From: JAFNAG01 sp963824985
GTDB lineage: Bacteria; Acidobacteriota; UBA6911
DNA: 64,000 nt
Reading direction: 5' to 3'
Assembly (NCBI GenBank): GCA_963824985.1
Contig: CAWGRQ010000031.1
Location: forward strand, 261,725-325,724
Each line of letters begins with the position of its first letter. Within the stretch, counting starts at the first letter, position 1. Below, one piece after another: positions 1-8,003 of this stretch. The notes beneath the pieces are model-generated. The model was not told the DNA's origin. It searched no databases and saw only the letters and a list, made by a program, of their open reading frames with translations. The translations under genes were made by a program, and so were the position numbers.

Positions 1-104
1 ATCTTTGCGCCCCTGCGCCTTTGTGTCCTTGCGTTTTGCTTCTTCATCCATTTGATTTGGCTAGACAATTACTAGAAATTGGTAGTGACGGAGATCCCGG
101 ACGG

Positions 105-110
105 TATAAT
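105..110 (+). promoter_or_regulatory. candidate -10 box upstream of the helicase
   Basis: A perfect TATAAT lies about 45 bases ahead of the helicase start. No convincing -35 hexamer sits at the usual 16-18 base spacing, so this is only a candidate promoter. Confidence 0.3.
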
Positions 111-155
111 CTGATTCGAGGGTTGTTCACAGTTCAATATATGGAGAATTGGCAC

Positions 156-1772
156 ATGTCCGGAAACGATCCGCTCCCCGATGTAACCGTTGACCAACTG
201 CCCGAGCATTTGCGCGCGGCTGCCGAGCGCGCCGGATGGACGACCCTCATGCCGGTTCAGGCTCGGGCCATCCCATATCTGCTTGCCGCGCGGAACATGA
301 TGATTCAGGCCCGCACCGGCAGCGGCAAAACCGGCGCCTTCCTGCTCCCGATGCTGGAGAGGCTTGATCCGAAGCTCCTTCATTGTCAGGCGCTCATTCT
401 GGTCCCCACGCGGGAACTCGCCCGGCAGGTGTCGCAGGAGGCCGAAAGGTTGTGCACCGAAGCCGGTTTCCGCACCGTGGTCGTTTATGGGGGCGTCGGC
501 TATGACGCGCAGATTGACGCGCTCAAGCACGGCGCTCAAATCGTCGTCGCCACGCCGGGGCGCGCGCTCGATCATCTCCTCAAACGCACTTTCACCCTCG
601 ATCGGATCAAGATGCTGATCTTCGACGAGGCCGACCGCATGCTGTCCATGGGTTTTTACCCCGATATGAAGCAGATCCAGAGCTATCTGCCCGACCGCAA
701 CCTGCACACCTGCATGTTTTCGGCCACCTTCCCGGGCTACGTCATGCGCACGGCGCGCGAGTTCATACGCGAACCGGAATTTATCACCCTCAGCCTCGAT
801 CATGTGCACGTGACCGACACCGAACACATCTTTTACCTGGTTCGAGGTATGGACAGGGATCGCGGCCTCATTCGCCTGATCGAGGTCGAGAACCCGGCTT
901 CGGCCATAATTTTCTGCAACACCAAGGTCAAAGTGCATTACGTGTCGGTGGTCCTGCAGAGTTTCGGCTACGACGCGGATGAGCTGAGCGCTGATCTGTC
1001 GCAAAAGGATCGCGAGCGGGTCATGGCACGAGTGCGCCAGGGGAAGTTGCGGTTCCTGGTGGCCACCGACGTGGCCGCGCGCGGCATCGACATCCCGGAC
1101 CTTTCTCACGTGATCCTGTACGAACCGCCCGAGGATCCCGAGGCCTATATCCACCGCGCCGGGCGCACCGGGCGCGCAGGGGCGGCCGGCGTCGCCATTT
1201 CCCTGGTGAGCGACCTGGAGAAGATGGAACTCGATCGCATCGCCAGACGCTTCGGCATCAATATGCAGGAGCGACCGCTGCCCACTCCCGCCGACGTGGA
1301 ATCGGTGGTGGCCGAACGCATCACGGCCCTGCTCGAAGCGCGCCTGCGCCAGCGTGACAAACTGCATGTCGAGCGAAGCCAGCGTTTCGTGCCGCTGGGC
1401 CGAAGCCTGGCCGAAAACGAGGACCAATCAGCCATCATCGCGATGCTGCTGGACGATTACTACCAGCAGACACTTCATGTCCCTTTGCCGCAACCGGCCG
1501 AAACGCCGGCTCCCGCGAGACAAAACAGCGCGGGGGCGAGCCCCGCCGCCGCCCACGCCGATGAAAGAGCAAGATCCGGTTCGGCCGGTGGAGCGGCTGT
1601 TTTCGTTTGTACTGCGCTCCCGTATCCTGATCGTTGGACGCGACACGCTGGCGAGAAGCAAAAGCAGACTGCACTTCGTGCTGATTACCCACGACCTCTC
1701 CGAAACCAGCCGGGCGGAAATTCTCTCGGATTTCGCCTATTACCCGGTGGTGCAACATTACACCGCGAATGA
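156..1772 (+). CDS. DEAD-box ATP-dependent RNA helicase
   Basis: This is an ATP-dependent RNA-unwinding enzyme of superfamily 2, cytoplasmic, typically acting in ribosome assembly or mRNA turnover. Visible motifs in order are the Q-motif region (MPVQARAIP), Walker A (TGSGKT), PTREL, TPGR, the DEAD box (FDEADRML), SAT, and the C-terminal HRAGRTGR arginine-finger motif. The start at 156 is preferred because GGAG lies 9-10 bases upstream; the frame opens further upstream but the extra residues do not resemble a helicase. The last 70 residues or so are low complexity and overlap the next gene by 212 bases in another frame. A one-base indel in this tail would instead end the helicase at a TGA at 1562, giving an ordinary ATGA overlap. 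Identification is firm; the C-terminus is doubtful. Confidence 0.92.
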   Translation: MSGNDPLPDVTVDQLPEHLRAAAERAGWTTLMPVQARAIPYLLAARNMMIQARTGSGKTGAFLLPMLERLDPKLLHCQALILVPTRELARQVSQEAERLCTEAGFRTVVVYGGVGYDAQIDALKHGAQIVVATPGRALDHLLKRTFTLDRIKMLIFDEADRMLSMGFYPDMKQIQSYLPDRNLHTCMFSATFPGYVMRTAREFIREPEFITLSLDHVHVTDTEHIFYLVRGMDRDRGLIRLIEVENPASAIIFCNTKVKVHYVSVVLQSFGYDADELSADLSQKDRERVMARVRQGKLRFLVATDVAARGIDIPDLSHVILYEPPEDPEAYIHRAGRTGRAGAAGVAISLVSDLEKMELDRIARRFGINMQERPLPTPADVESVVAERITALLEARLRQRDKLHVERSQRFVPLGRSLAENEDQSAIIAMLLDDYYQQTLHVPLPQPAETPAPARQNSAGASPAAAHADERARSGSAGGAAVFVCTALPYPDRWTRHAGEKQKQTALRADYPRPLRNQPGGNSLGFRLLPGGATLHRE

Positions 1773-1917
1773 GTTGGAGAAGTTTTTCGGGATCAAGGGG
1801 GCAAAGGTGATCGGGTTCAAAAAGTCAGGCCTGGCCAAATCGCTTTACGCGGGATTGAAAGAATATCGAATCAACATGCCGGCAGGGCCGCCAGCCCCCC
1901 CTGGACGCTTCGGCTGA
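1561..1917 (+). CDS. L7Ae/YlxQ-like putative RNA-binding protein
   Basis: The product of about 118 residues resembles the L7Ae/L30e/YlxQ family, small proteins that bind kink-turn RNA and associate with ribosomes. The pattern seen is an N-terminal LRSRILIVGRDTLARSKS segment, a central FVLITHDLSE strand-turn that matches the family's 'LVLLASDASE' region, then a C-terminal helix after KVIGFKKSGLAKSL. It follows the helicase and overlaps its tail, which suggests co-transcription and a shared role in RNA metabolism. The start is the ATG at 1561, which would form ATGA with the helicase stop if the helicase tail carries an indel. Similarity is by pattern only, so the family call is moderate. Confidence 0.6.
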   Translation: MKEQDPVRPVERLFSFVLRSRILIVGRDTLARSKSRLHFVLITHDLSETSRAEILSDFAYYPVVQHYTANELEKFFGIKGAKVIGFKKSGLAKSLYAGLKEYRINMPAGPPAPPGRFG

Positions 1918-2045
1918 TGGCCGGAGGCAGAGTCCTTTATGCGCTCGAAGCGCACTCGGATGCATGAAAATCTCATCTTCTCATCGCGCTTTCCCTGCGC
2001 TGCCCCCTCCAGGGCTCTTGCCGCTTGATTCTCCGTTCCCAGGGC

Positions 2046-3008
2046 TCACGCCCCTGGCTCTGCTGCTCCACCCCTTCGAGGTTTACACGGCGCGGCATCC
2101 GATCCGAATTGTCGCCTCAGCGGAGGCGGCGGCATGCAATTGATCTCCGTCCACTTCCCCGTGTCTGGGTGAGGAAAACCCATGAATGCGTGGTGCAGAT
2201 AGTAGCCCAGGTCGCCCGGCAGAGCCCGGCTGTTCTCCGCGGGAACCCCTCCGGCCGGGTAAAGCGGATCGCCAACCAGCGGATGTCCGGCGGCGGCAAG
2301 GTGGATGCGGATCTGGTGCGGCCGGCCGGTTGTGATCCTGACCTGAAGCAGGGAGCAGGCATCGCGCCGCTCGAGGACGTTTACGTGGCTATGGGCAGGC
2401 CTTCCGCGCGGGGATGCGGCATAAATGGTCTTTAAATACCCGTGTGGAACCGGACCGATTGGAGTGTCCACTTCAAACTCGTCGGCGGCGGGACAGCCCG
2501 CGGCCAGGGCACGATAGATTTTCAGAATTTCGCCGCCGCGCCATGCCTGCAGGGTTTTCGACGCGGCCTCCCGGGTCGCCGCGAACAGAACAATTCCGGA
2601 GGTCCCGCGACCCAGCCGGTGCAACGGGCTGGCGGCGGGAAAATGGCGCCGGACGAGCGTCAGAAGCGTATGTGCCATAAAGACGCCTCCGCCTGGAATC
2701 GTGGGGAGTCCGCCGGGTTTGGCCACCGCGAGCATGTACGCATCCCGATACAGGATGGCGAAAGACCGGGGAACCTCGGGCTCCTCCCAGGGCGGACGCA
2801 TCCAGCTCAGCCGCTGGCCCGGCTTCAGAATCGTGTTCCGCGTCGACGGAATTCCATCCAGGAGCACGCGCCCCGATTCGATGCGATCGAGCCATTCTTC
2901 ACGCGAGAATGTCGGATAGCATCGTGCCAGGTAGTCAATCATCCTCAGGCCGGCGGCGGCGGCGCCCAGAAGCTCTCGATATTCAAAGCCGTCGTTCAAG
3001 GATGTCAT
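2046..3008 (-). CDS. RluA-family pseudouridine synthase, catalytic-Asp variant
   Basis: A cytoplasmic protein of 320 residues of the RluA/RsuA pseudouridine synthase superfamily, which isomerises uridine in rRNA or tRNA. An S4-like RNA-binding segment is visible at about residues 22-55, followed by the catalytic domain with LAVAKPGGLPT and the C-terminal TGRPHQIRIHLAAAGHPLVGD motif. The catalytic loop reads HRLGRGTSG (residues 130-138), where most members have HRLDxxTSG and the Asp is the nucleophile; here that position is Gly (codon GGT). I recall a divergent subfamily carrying the same GRG variant, so this may be a real lineage feature and not decay. The ATG at 3008 begins the family homology; a further in-frame ATG exists at 3047. 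The substrate is unknown. Confidence 0.85.
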   Translation of the reverse strand: MTSLNDGFEYRELLGAAAAGLRMIDYLARCYPTFSREEWLDRIESGRVLLDGIPSTRNTILKPGQRLSWMRPPWEEPEVPRSFAILYRDAYMLAVAKPGGLPTIPGGGVFMAHTLLTLVRRHFPAASPLHRLGRGTSGIVLFAATREAASKTLQAWRGGEILKIYRALAAGCPAADEFEVDTPIGPVPHGYLKTIYAASPRGRPAHSHVNVLERRDACSLLQVRITTGRPHQIRIHLAAAGHPLVGDPLYPAGGVPAENSRALPGDLGYYLHHAFMGFPHPDTGKWTEINCMPPPPLRRQFGSDAAPCKPRRGGAAEPGA

Positions 3009-3214
3009 GGCCAACCGTCTGCCCTGGAGAATCGCATGAACTGCCATGATAACAGAAGGTGAATGGCCTGCGGATGTTTGTCAACCCAAAGCGCACCGTA
3101 ATACGCGTGATTCGCGAAGCAAGAGATCTCAGGACACGGATGAACGCGGATCGACTCGATGGGCGGGCCGGGGCGGCGCCGCACGCGGCTGCGTTGCATT
3201 GTGCGCGGGATAAG

Positions 3215-3376
3215 CTACCCGCCGAACCAGTAGGTCATCTTTGCCATGAGCACGTTGTCCGCACGGCGATTGACATTGGCTTCACCCGCCCATCCTGAGA
3301 GCGACGTCGCCGCCGTATTGACCATCGTTGTGCCGTCCGGGCGCTGATGGAGTCGGAATTGGTACCGGCATCTACG
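3215..3376 (-). pseudogene. possible C-terminal remnant of a beta-barrel-like protein
   Basis: A minus-strand frame ends with a polar, Ser/Thr/Asn-rich stretch and a last strand LMAKMTYWFGG. Alternating hydrophobics and an aromatic near the end are typical of outer-membrane beta-barrels. Upstream of about 3376 the frame loses protein-like character. I do not recognise a specific family; it is offered as a weak remnant call. Confidence 0.25.
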
Positions 3377-3518
3377 AGAAAGGCTCAGCTCCGGCTCCCT
3401 GCGCGGGAGAATGGGGACTGACGACGCAAATGTTCTGATCCGAAAATGACCTTTTTGGATAACACTGCCGTAGTATTCTTGGAGATTTCCGGTCCCTTCA
3501 TAGACCCCAGCGCCGAAG

Positions 3519-3601
3519 GCGCCATGGAGTGCGGCGGCATGACGCCGCTTTTGCCATTCCCTACTTGGAAAGCGGCGCAGTGGCGCCGCACTCCAAGGCG
3601 C
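3519..3601. repeat. 83-bp imperfect palindrome
   Basis: Two arms (3519-3551 and 3569-3601) are near-complementary: GGAGTGCGGCG on the left matches CGCCGCACTCC on the right, and the match extends to GCGCC at both outer ends with only a few mismatches. The central loop is about 17 bases. It lies outside genes and looks like a REP-type or MITE-type hairpin, not a simple terminator, since no T-run follows. Confidence 0.6.
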
Positions 3602-4062
3602 TGCGCGCGACATCTGCTATTTTCATGTGTCACCGGGTGCGCCAAAGGCCCGTGGACTACTGCTTATAATTGACACGTGCGAAAAACCAGGCGCCGATTT
3701 TGGTTTTAGGGAATCGTTAACCATCTGTTCTCATCAGATTTCATGGAGAGGCGCCCGGATGGGATGGAACCAACGCGCTCCGCAGGCGTACCAGCCATTA
3801 CATCGATGAGTCCGGGAGAGCGCTATGCGGTGGAAGGCAGGTGAGAAATGCAGGGCTCCATGATTACCTGCTCCCAACCCCGAGCTTACGCCTGGGGCCC
3901 CTTCGGGGATGGGGATTTAGTTTCTGTCACTATATTGCGCGGGACTCAATTGCTCGCTGCAAATATCGTAGTCGAAGATAATCCCTTCGCGGGCTTTGAT
4001 GCAGTTTAGGTGTTCACGGAGGTGGGCCCTGGCGATAGGGTTTCAGGTGACGCTCACGGACG

Positions 4063-6831
4063 TTAGGGCGCTTTCTTCGCCCTTGTGTCGGCGAGTTTCT
4101 TTTGCCACGCGGCGGCCTGGTCCGGTTTGCCCCAGGCCTCGTAGAGCGCCACGAGGCCGCTCGCGGCACGGAGCGTCTCCTCGCGTCCTTCCCCACGTTT
4201 CGTGCGCAACGTCTCGAACCCCGCGAGCAGGAGCGGCTCCGCCTCATCGAAACGGCGCTCGCCCTTGAGGCAGTTCCCGAGGAGTGCCTGTGTGTACCCG
4301 ATCCGCCAGTGTGTTGGCGGCAGGCTCTTGCGACGGATCTCGAGCGCCTCCTGCAGCAGGCGGTCAGCTTCTTCGTAGGCGCCGCGCTCGGTCAGGAGCC
4401 GGCCCAGGGCAGCTTCGGTGTCGGCCACCGTCGCGTGGGAGGCGCCAAAAGTCTTCTGGCGCAATTCCAGGGCCGCGCGATAGTGCTTCTCGGCTTCGCC
4501 GATCTGGCCGCGGCACGCGTACACATCACCAAGGCCGTGCAGGCTCGAGGCGGCAGACCCAGGATCGGAGTCCTTCACCCTCCGGAACATGGCAAGCGCT
4601 TCGCGGTATAGCGACTCGGCCTCCGCGCAGCGCCGCTGGTCGGTCAACACAATCGCCAGGTCATTCAGAGTCCAGGCTGTCTGCACGTGCGGGTCCGGCA
4701 ATACCCTGCGTTTGATGGCAAGGCTCTCCCGCAGGGCCTGTTCGGCCTCCGCGAAGCGGCCCTGTTCGTCGAGCGTGTTCCCGAGGTTGTAGTAGGCGAC
4801 GCCCACTTCGAAATGGCTATCGCCGAGGAGTTTGCGCCGGATCGACAGGACTTCGCGCTGCAGCTGCTCGGCCTGGGCGTACTCACCAAGATCGTATAGG
4901 TCGTGGGCGTAGTTGTTTATGGCGTAGAGCGTCCAGCTGTGCTCAACGCCGAGGCTGTTCCGCAGCAGGTCAAGTGCCTCATGGGCCGTGTCAAGGGCAT
5001 CGCTGAGCTTGCCCTGTCGCGCATACAGCCCACTCAGGTTCATCAGGCAAAACCCGGATTCAGCCGGGTCATTCGTCTTCTTCAACAGAGAGAGCGCCTG
5101 TTTGTAAAGGGCCTCCGCCTCCGCCAACTGGCCGCGCTGATCTGCCACGGTGGCCAGATTGTGTAAGCTCTTCCCGACGTCCGGATGGTCGGCTCCCAGC
5201 ACGCGGCGACGGATATCGAGCACATCACGAAAGCCGGCCTCAGCCCGCACGTAGTCGCCTTTGCGGAAATAGATTTTGCCGAGTTCGTTCAGCGTCGCGG
5301 CCAGTTTGAGGCGCCCACGCCCGGAGAGCGTTCGGCGGAACGGGAGGGCCTGCTCGAATGCCCGTTCGGCTTCGGCGTCACGACCGAGCTGGAAGTAGAC
5401 ACTGCCGATCGTGTGCATGAGCGCGGCCCGGGTTTCCGGTTCGTTCGCAAGCTCTCGCCCGAGGCGCGCGACGCCCGTGTCGAGGAGTTCACGAGCCGTC
5501 AGGCGGTCCCCCTTCGACCGGTCGGGATCCGAGGCCTCGAAGAGGCTCACCAGGAACGCCGACACGCGCTCCGCGCGATCCCGTTGGCGCGCGATCCTCT
5601 GCGCCTGCACGGCCATGGTCGCGGCAAACGCGATCAGCACCACGACCGCGACAGCCGCGACGCCGGCACCCATGCGATGCCTGCGCACGAACTTTCGCAC
5701 CCGATACAAGGAGGTCGGAGGGCAGGCGGCAACCGGCTCATTTCTCAGATGACGTTCGATATCCGCGGCCAATTCAGAGGAGGAGGCATAACGCCGCGTG
5801 CGATCCTTCTCCATTGCCTTCAGGGTGATCCAGTCAATATCGCCTCTCAGTTCTTTTGCCAGGGAGACTACGTCGGTGTGCCGCCGTTCGGCAATTCCCT
5901 TTGCGAGCTGTCCCAGGCTGCTCAACCTGGTGGTTGGCTTCGGCGGATCCACTTCCCTGATGATCCGGCGTACTTCATCGAATCCGGCACGCCGCAGTAC
6001 CCTCGGATCGAAGGGCAGCGCCCCAACCAGCAATTCGTAAAGCAGCACCCCCAACGAATAGATGTCGGTCGTTGTGTCCACATCCAGGCCGGTCATTTCC
6101 GCCTGCTCGGGGCTCATGTATTCGGGGGTGCCGATCAGATAGCCCTGCTGCGTAAAAACCGTCTTTTCCGTCAAGCGCTGGTTGGTGGCCTTCGCGACCC
6201 CGAAATCGATGATCTTGGGCACAGGTTTGCCGTCCTGCACGGCGACCAGGATATTGGAGGGCTTGATGTCTCGATGGATGATGCCCTTCTGGTGCGCATG
6301 TTGTATGGCCTGGCAAACCGGGATGAATATTTCCAGGCGCTCTCGAGTGCTCAATCGATGCCGGTCGCAGTAGTCGGCAATGGGAACGCCGGGAACATAT
6401 TCCATCACGAAGTATGGCGCTCCGCGATCTGTTGTCCCGGCGTCGTGTACCTGGGCGATGTTCGGGTGGTTCATCATGGCCAGCGCCTGACGCTCCGACT
6501 CGAAACGGGCGATGACCTCTTTTGTGTCCATCCCGAGCTTGATCACCTTGAGGGCTACCTTCCGCCGGATCGGCTGCTCCTGCTCGGCGAGATAGACAGC
6601 ACCCATGCCGCCTTCCCCCAGGAAGTCGAGGACTTTGTATGGTCCAATCTGATCGGGAAGCACGCGTGCCGGGGATGCGCCAGAATCCCTCGCAGTCGTC
6701 GCATCCGCGGTCGGCGCGGCGCCATCGGTGGGCAGGGACGGGCGGCATTGCCCGCACAAGCCCTCCTGCAGGAAATCCTGTTGAAGCTCCTTACCACACT
6801 GGCGACAGCGCGATGTGTTTGCCGATCCCAT
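4063..6831 (-). CDS. membrane Ser/Thr protein kinase with TPR sensor domain
   Basis: A PknB-type receptor kinase of 922 residues. An N-terminal zinc-ribbon-like knuckle has Cys at 9, 12, 26 and 29. The kinase domain begins about residue 62 with GEGGMGAVY, the ATP-binding Lys at about 95, HRD at 186-188, DFG at 209-211 and GTPEYMSPEQ. A single membrane segment lies at about 387-409. The remaining roughly 500 residues are repeated A/L-rich helical pairs with the TPR signature (for example YYNLGNTLDEQGRFAEAE), including several of the 42-residue kinesin-light-chain type. The topology predicts a cytosolic kinase and a TPR domain on the far side of the membrane. AGGAG upstream of the ATG supports the start. 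It stands alone, so its signal and substrates are unknown. Confidence 0.93.
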   Translation of the reverse strand: MGSANTSRCRQCGKELQQDFLQEGLCGQCRPSLPTDGAAPTADATTARDSGASPARVLPDQIGPYKVLDFLGEGGMGAVYLAEQEQPIRRKVALKVIKLGMDTKEVIARFESERQALAMMNHPNIAQVHDAGTTDRGAPYFVMEYVPGVPIADYCDRHRLSTRERLEIFIPVCQAIQHAHQKGIIHRDIKPSNILVAVQDGKPVPKIIDFGVAKATNQRLTEKTVFTQQGYLIGTPEYMSPEQAEMTGLDVDTTTDIYSLGVLLYELLVGALPFDPRVLRRAGFDEVRRIIREVDPPKPTTRLSSLGQLAKGIAERRHTDVVSLAKELRGDIDWITLKAMEKDRTRRYASSSELAADIERHLRNEPVAACPPTSLYRVRKFVRRHRMGAGVAAVAVVVLIAFAATMAVQAQRIARQRDRAERVSAFLVSLFEASDPDRSKGDRLTARELLDTGVARLGRELANEPETRAALMHTIGSVYFQLGRDAEAERAFEQALPFRRTLSGRGRLKLAATLNELGKIYFRKGDYVRAEAGFRDVLDIRRRVLGADHPDVGKSLHNLATVADQRGQLAEAEALYKQALSLLKKTNDPAESGFCLMNLSGLYARQGKLSDALDTAHEALDLLRNSLGVEHSWTLYAINNYAHDLYDLGEYAQAEQLQREVLSIRRKLLGDSHFEVGVAYYNLGNTLDEQGRFAEAEQALRESLAIKRRVLPDPHVQTAWTLNDLAIVLTDQRRCAEAESLYREALAMFRRVKDSDPGSAASSLHGLGDVYACRGQIGEAEKHYRAALELRQKTFGASHATVADTEAALGRLLTERGAYEEADRLLQEALEIRRKSLPPTHWRIGYTQALLGNCLKGERRFDEAEPLLLAGFETLRTKRGEGREETLRAASGLVALYEAWGKPDQAAAWQKKLADTRAKKAP

Positions 6832-6851
6832 GGCTGCACTCCTGGAACACG

Positions 6852-6857
6852 ATTATA
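6852..6857 (-). promoter_or_regulatory. candidate -10 box for the kinase gene
   Basis: On the minus strand a perfect TATAAT lies about 20 bases upstream of the kinase ATG, followed by an AGGAG ribosome-binding site. No clear -35 hexamer is seen at the normal spacing. Confidence 0.35.
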
Positions 6858-7252
6858 GAAGGTTGCCCGACTGTTTGATTAAGACGGTTGCGATTTATTG
6901 TAGTTGAAGAGATGGGCAATAAGCCATCTCATACCCGGTCGGCGCTGATGCCCTGCACGCAATCCCAAGTCCTGTCCAGGGCATCCTCATCAAAATGACC
7001 GGTCAATACAATCTACTCATTCCGGGGGGCACCCAGAGGATGCTCGACGAGCCGCCCATGTTGGATCAGAAGAGGGGGTAAGACTGACAGCGATCACATA
7101 GGGGGCGGATTGTCCCATGCCAACCCTTCGACGACGGCTGGCATTGTTGCAGCCAGGCTGTGCACTGCGTGAACGACTTTCGCAACCGGGTAATGAAAAC
7201 GGCGTGACTTCGCCCGCTTCCCCCGGCAATCGTTCGAGGATGGCTGGCCCGT
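6858..7252. other. non-coding stretch
   Basis: About 395 bases between the kinase and the DinB gene. No frame here looks protein-like and no strong hairpin or RNA gene is visible. Confidence 0.4.
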
Positions 7253-7795
7253 TCACCAGGTCGGCGGCGGAGGTTGATTGTCTTTAGTGCCCAGCCAATC
7301 GATGCCGATGGCGGCGCGGCGGCGAAGAAGCAGTGTCAATTGACCGGCGTGGTGCTGGGCGTGGCGGAGGTTGTTCAGGAGGAACTCGCCGACGTTGAGC
7401 TTGTACCACCAAAACCCGCAACGCTCCAGGGCCCGTTCATCGGTCAGCTTCTCGCATGTCTCGCCGCATTTTCGAAGACAGTGATCGGCATAATCGAGTA
7501 GCTGGTCTTTGTGGAAGGCTTTCTTTGGCGTGGTGACGATTCCCGCATATTCCCCGTAGTCGCCCGGAAGCAGATGTGCATTTTCTTCGTGAAAATCCAT
7601 CGCCTGATATGTCTTTTCGTGGTCCGACAGGTAGAAATCGATGTAGAAGAGTGCGTGGTAGGCCAGGTGCCAGAAAGGTGAGCCATCGGCGCGGTCGTCC
7701 CATAGATGGTCTGGGCAGGCCTCGATGGCCGACCGGATCATCTGAATCGCCGCAGCGAACTGCCGGTTAATCAGAGTCTGCCAGTGGCTTTGCAT
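7253..7795 (-). CDS. DinB-family protein
   Basis: A 180-residue protein of the DinB/YfiT four-helix-bundle family, usually metal-binding enzymes or thiol transferases with unknown substrates. The metal-ligand pattern is visible: a His in the first conserved helix (WHLAYHALFYIDFYL) and the C-terminal HAQHHAGQL helix. The start at 7795 is chosen because AGAGG lies directly upstream at good spacing; an earlier in-frame ATG adds 12 unconvincing residues. A second, unrelated-looking DinB gene is at 44,231. The function of this copy is unknown. Confidence 0.8.
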   Translation of the reverse strand: MQSHWQTLINRQFAAAIQMIRSAIEACPDHLWDDRADGSPFWHLAYHALFYIDFYLSDHEKTYQAMDFHEENAHLLPGDYGEYAGIVTTPKKAFHKDQLLDYADHCLRKCGETCEKLTDERALERCGFWWYKLNVGEFLLNNLRHAQHHAGQLTLLLRRRAAIGIDWLGTKDNQPPPPTW

Positions 7796-8003
7796 GATCA
7801 ACCTCTCAAGGGAATTGGTATCAGTCGGCAATTATACCAATTCCCGTCGCATTGGAGTCACTGACGCACCGTTGCTTACATGGTGGAATTGCAGGTTGAG
7901 CCAGTAATCGGGGCTGAAACCGAAACAGCGTTCCATACGCAGCGAAGCGTCCGGCGTGGCGAGAGTGCTTACATTTTGACCATTGAGTGGTTATGCTGTA
8001 ACC

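Larger units (their letters stand above)
3009..4062. other. gene-poor stretch with decayed sequence and a palindrome
   Basis: About 1 kb without a convincing intact gene. It holds a possible C-terminal protein remnant on the minus strand (3215-3376), an 83-bp inverted repeat (3519-3601), and short phrases such as GGACACGGATGAACGCGGA that recur near 44,037. The remainder up to the kinase stop shows no coding signal that I can support. Confidence 0.5.

Noticed and set aside
72..1427. 451-codon open frame on the minus strand opposite the helicase
   Set aside because: It is antisense to a well-conserved helicase, has no recognisable domain and reflects high-GC codon bias.
5185..6858. 557-codon open frame opposite the kinase
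   Set aside because: It is a shadow of the kinase domain in GC-rich DNA, with no family resemblance or ribosome-binding site.
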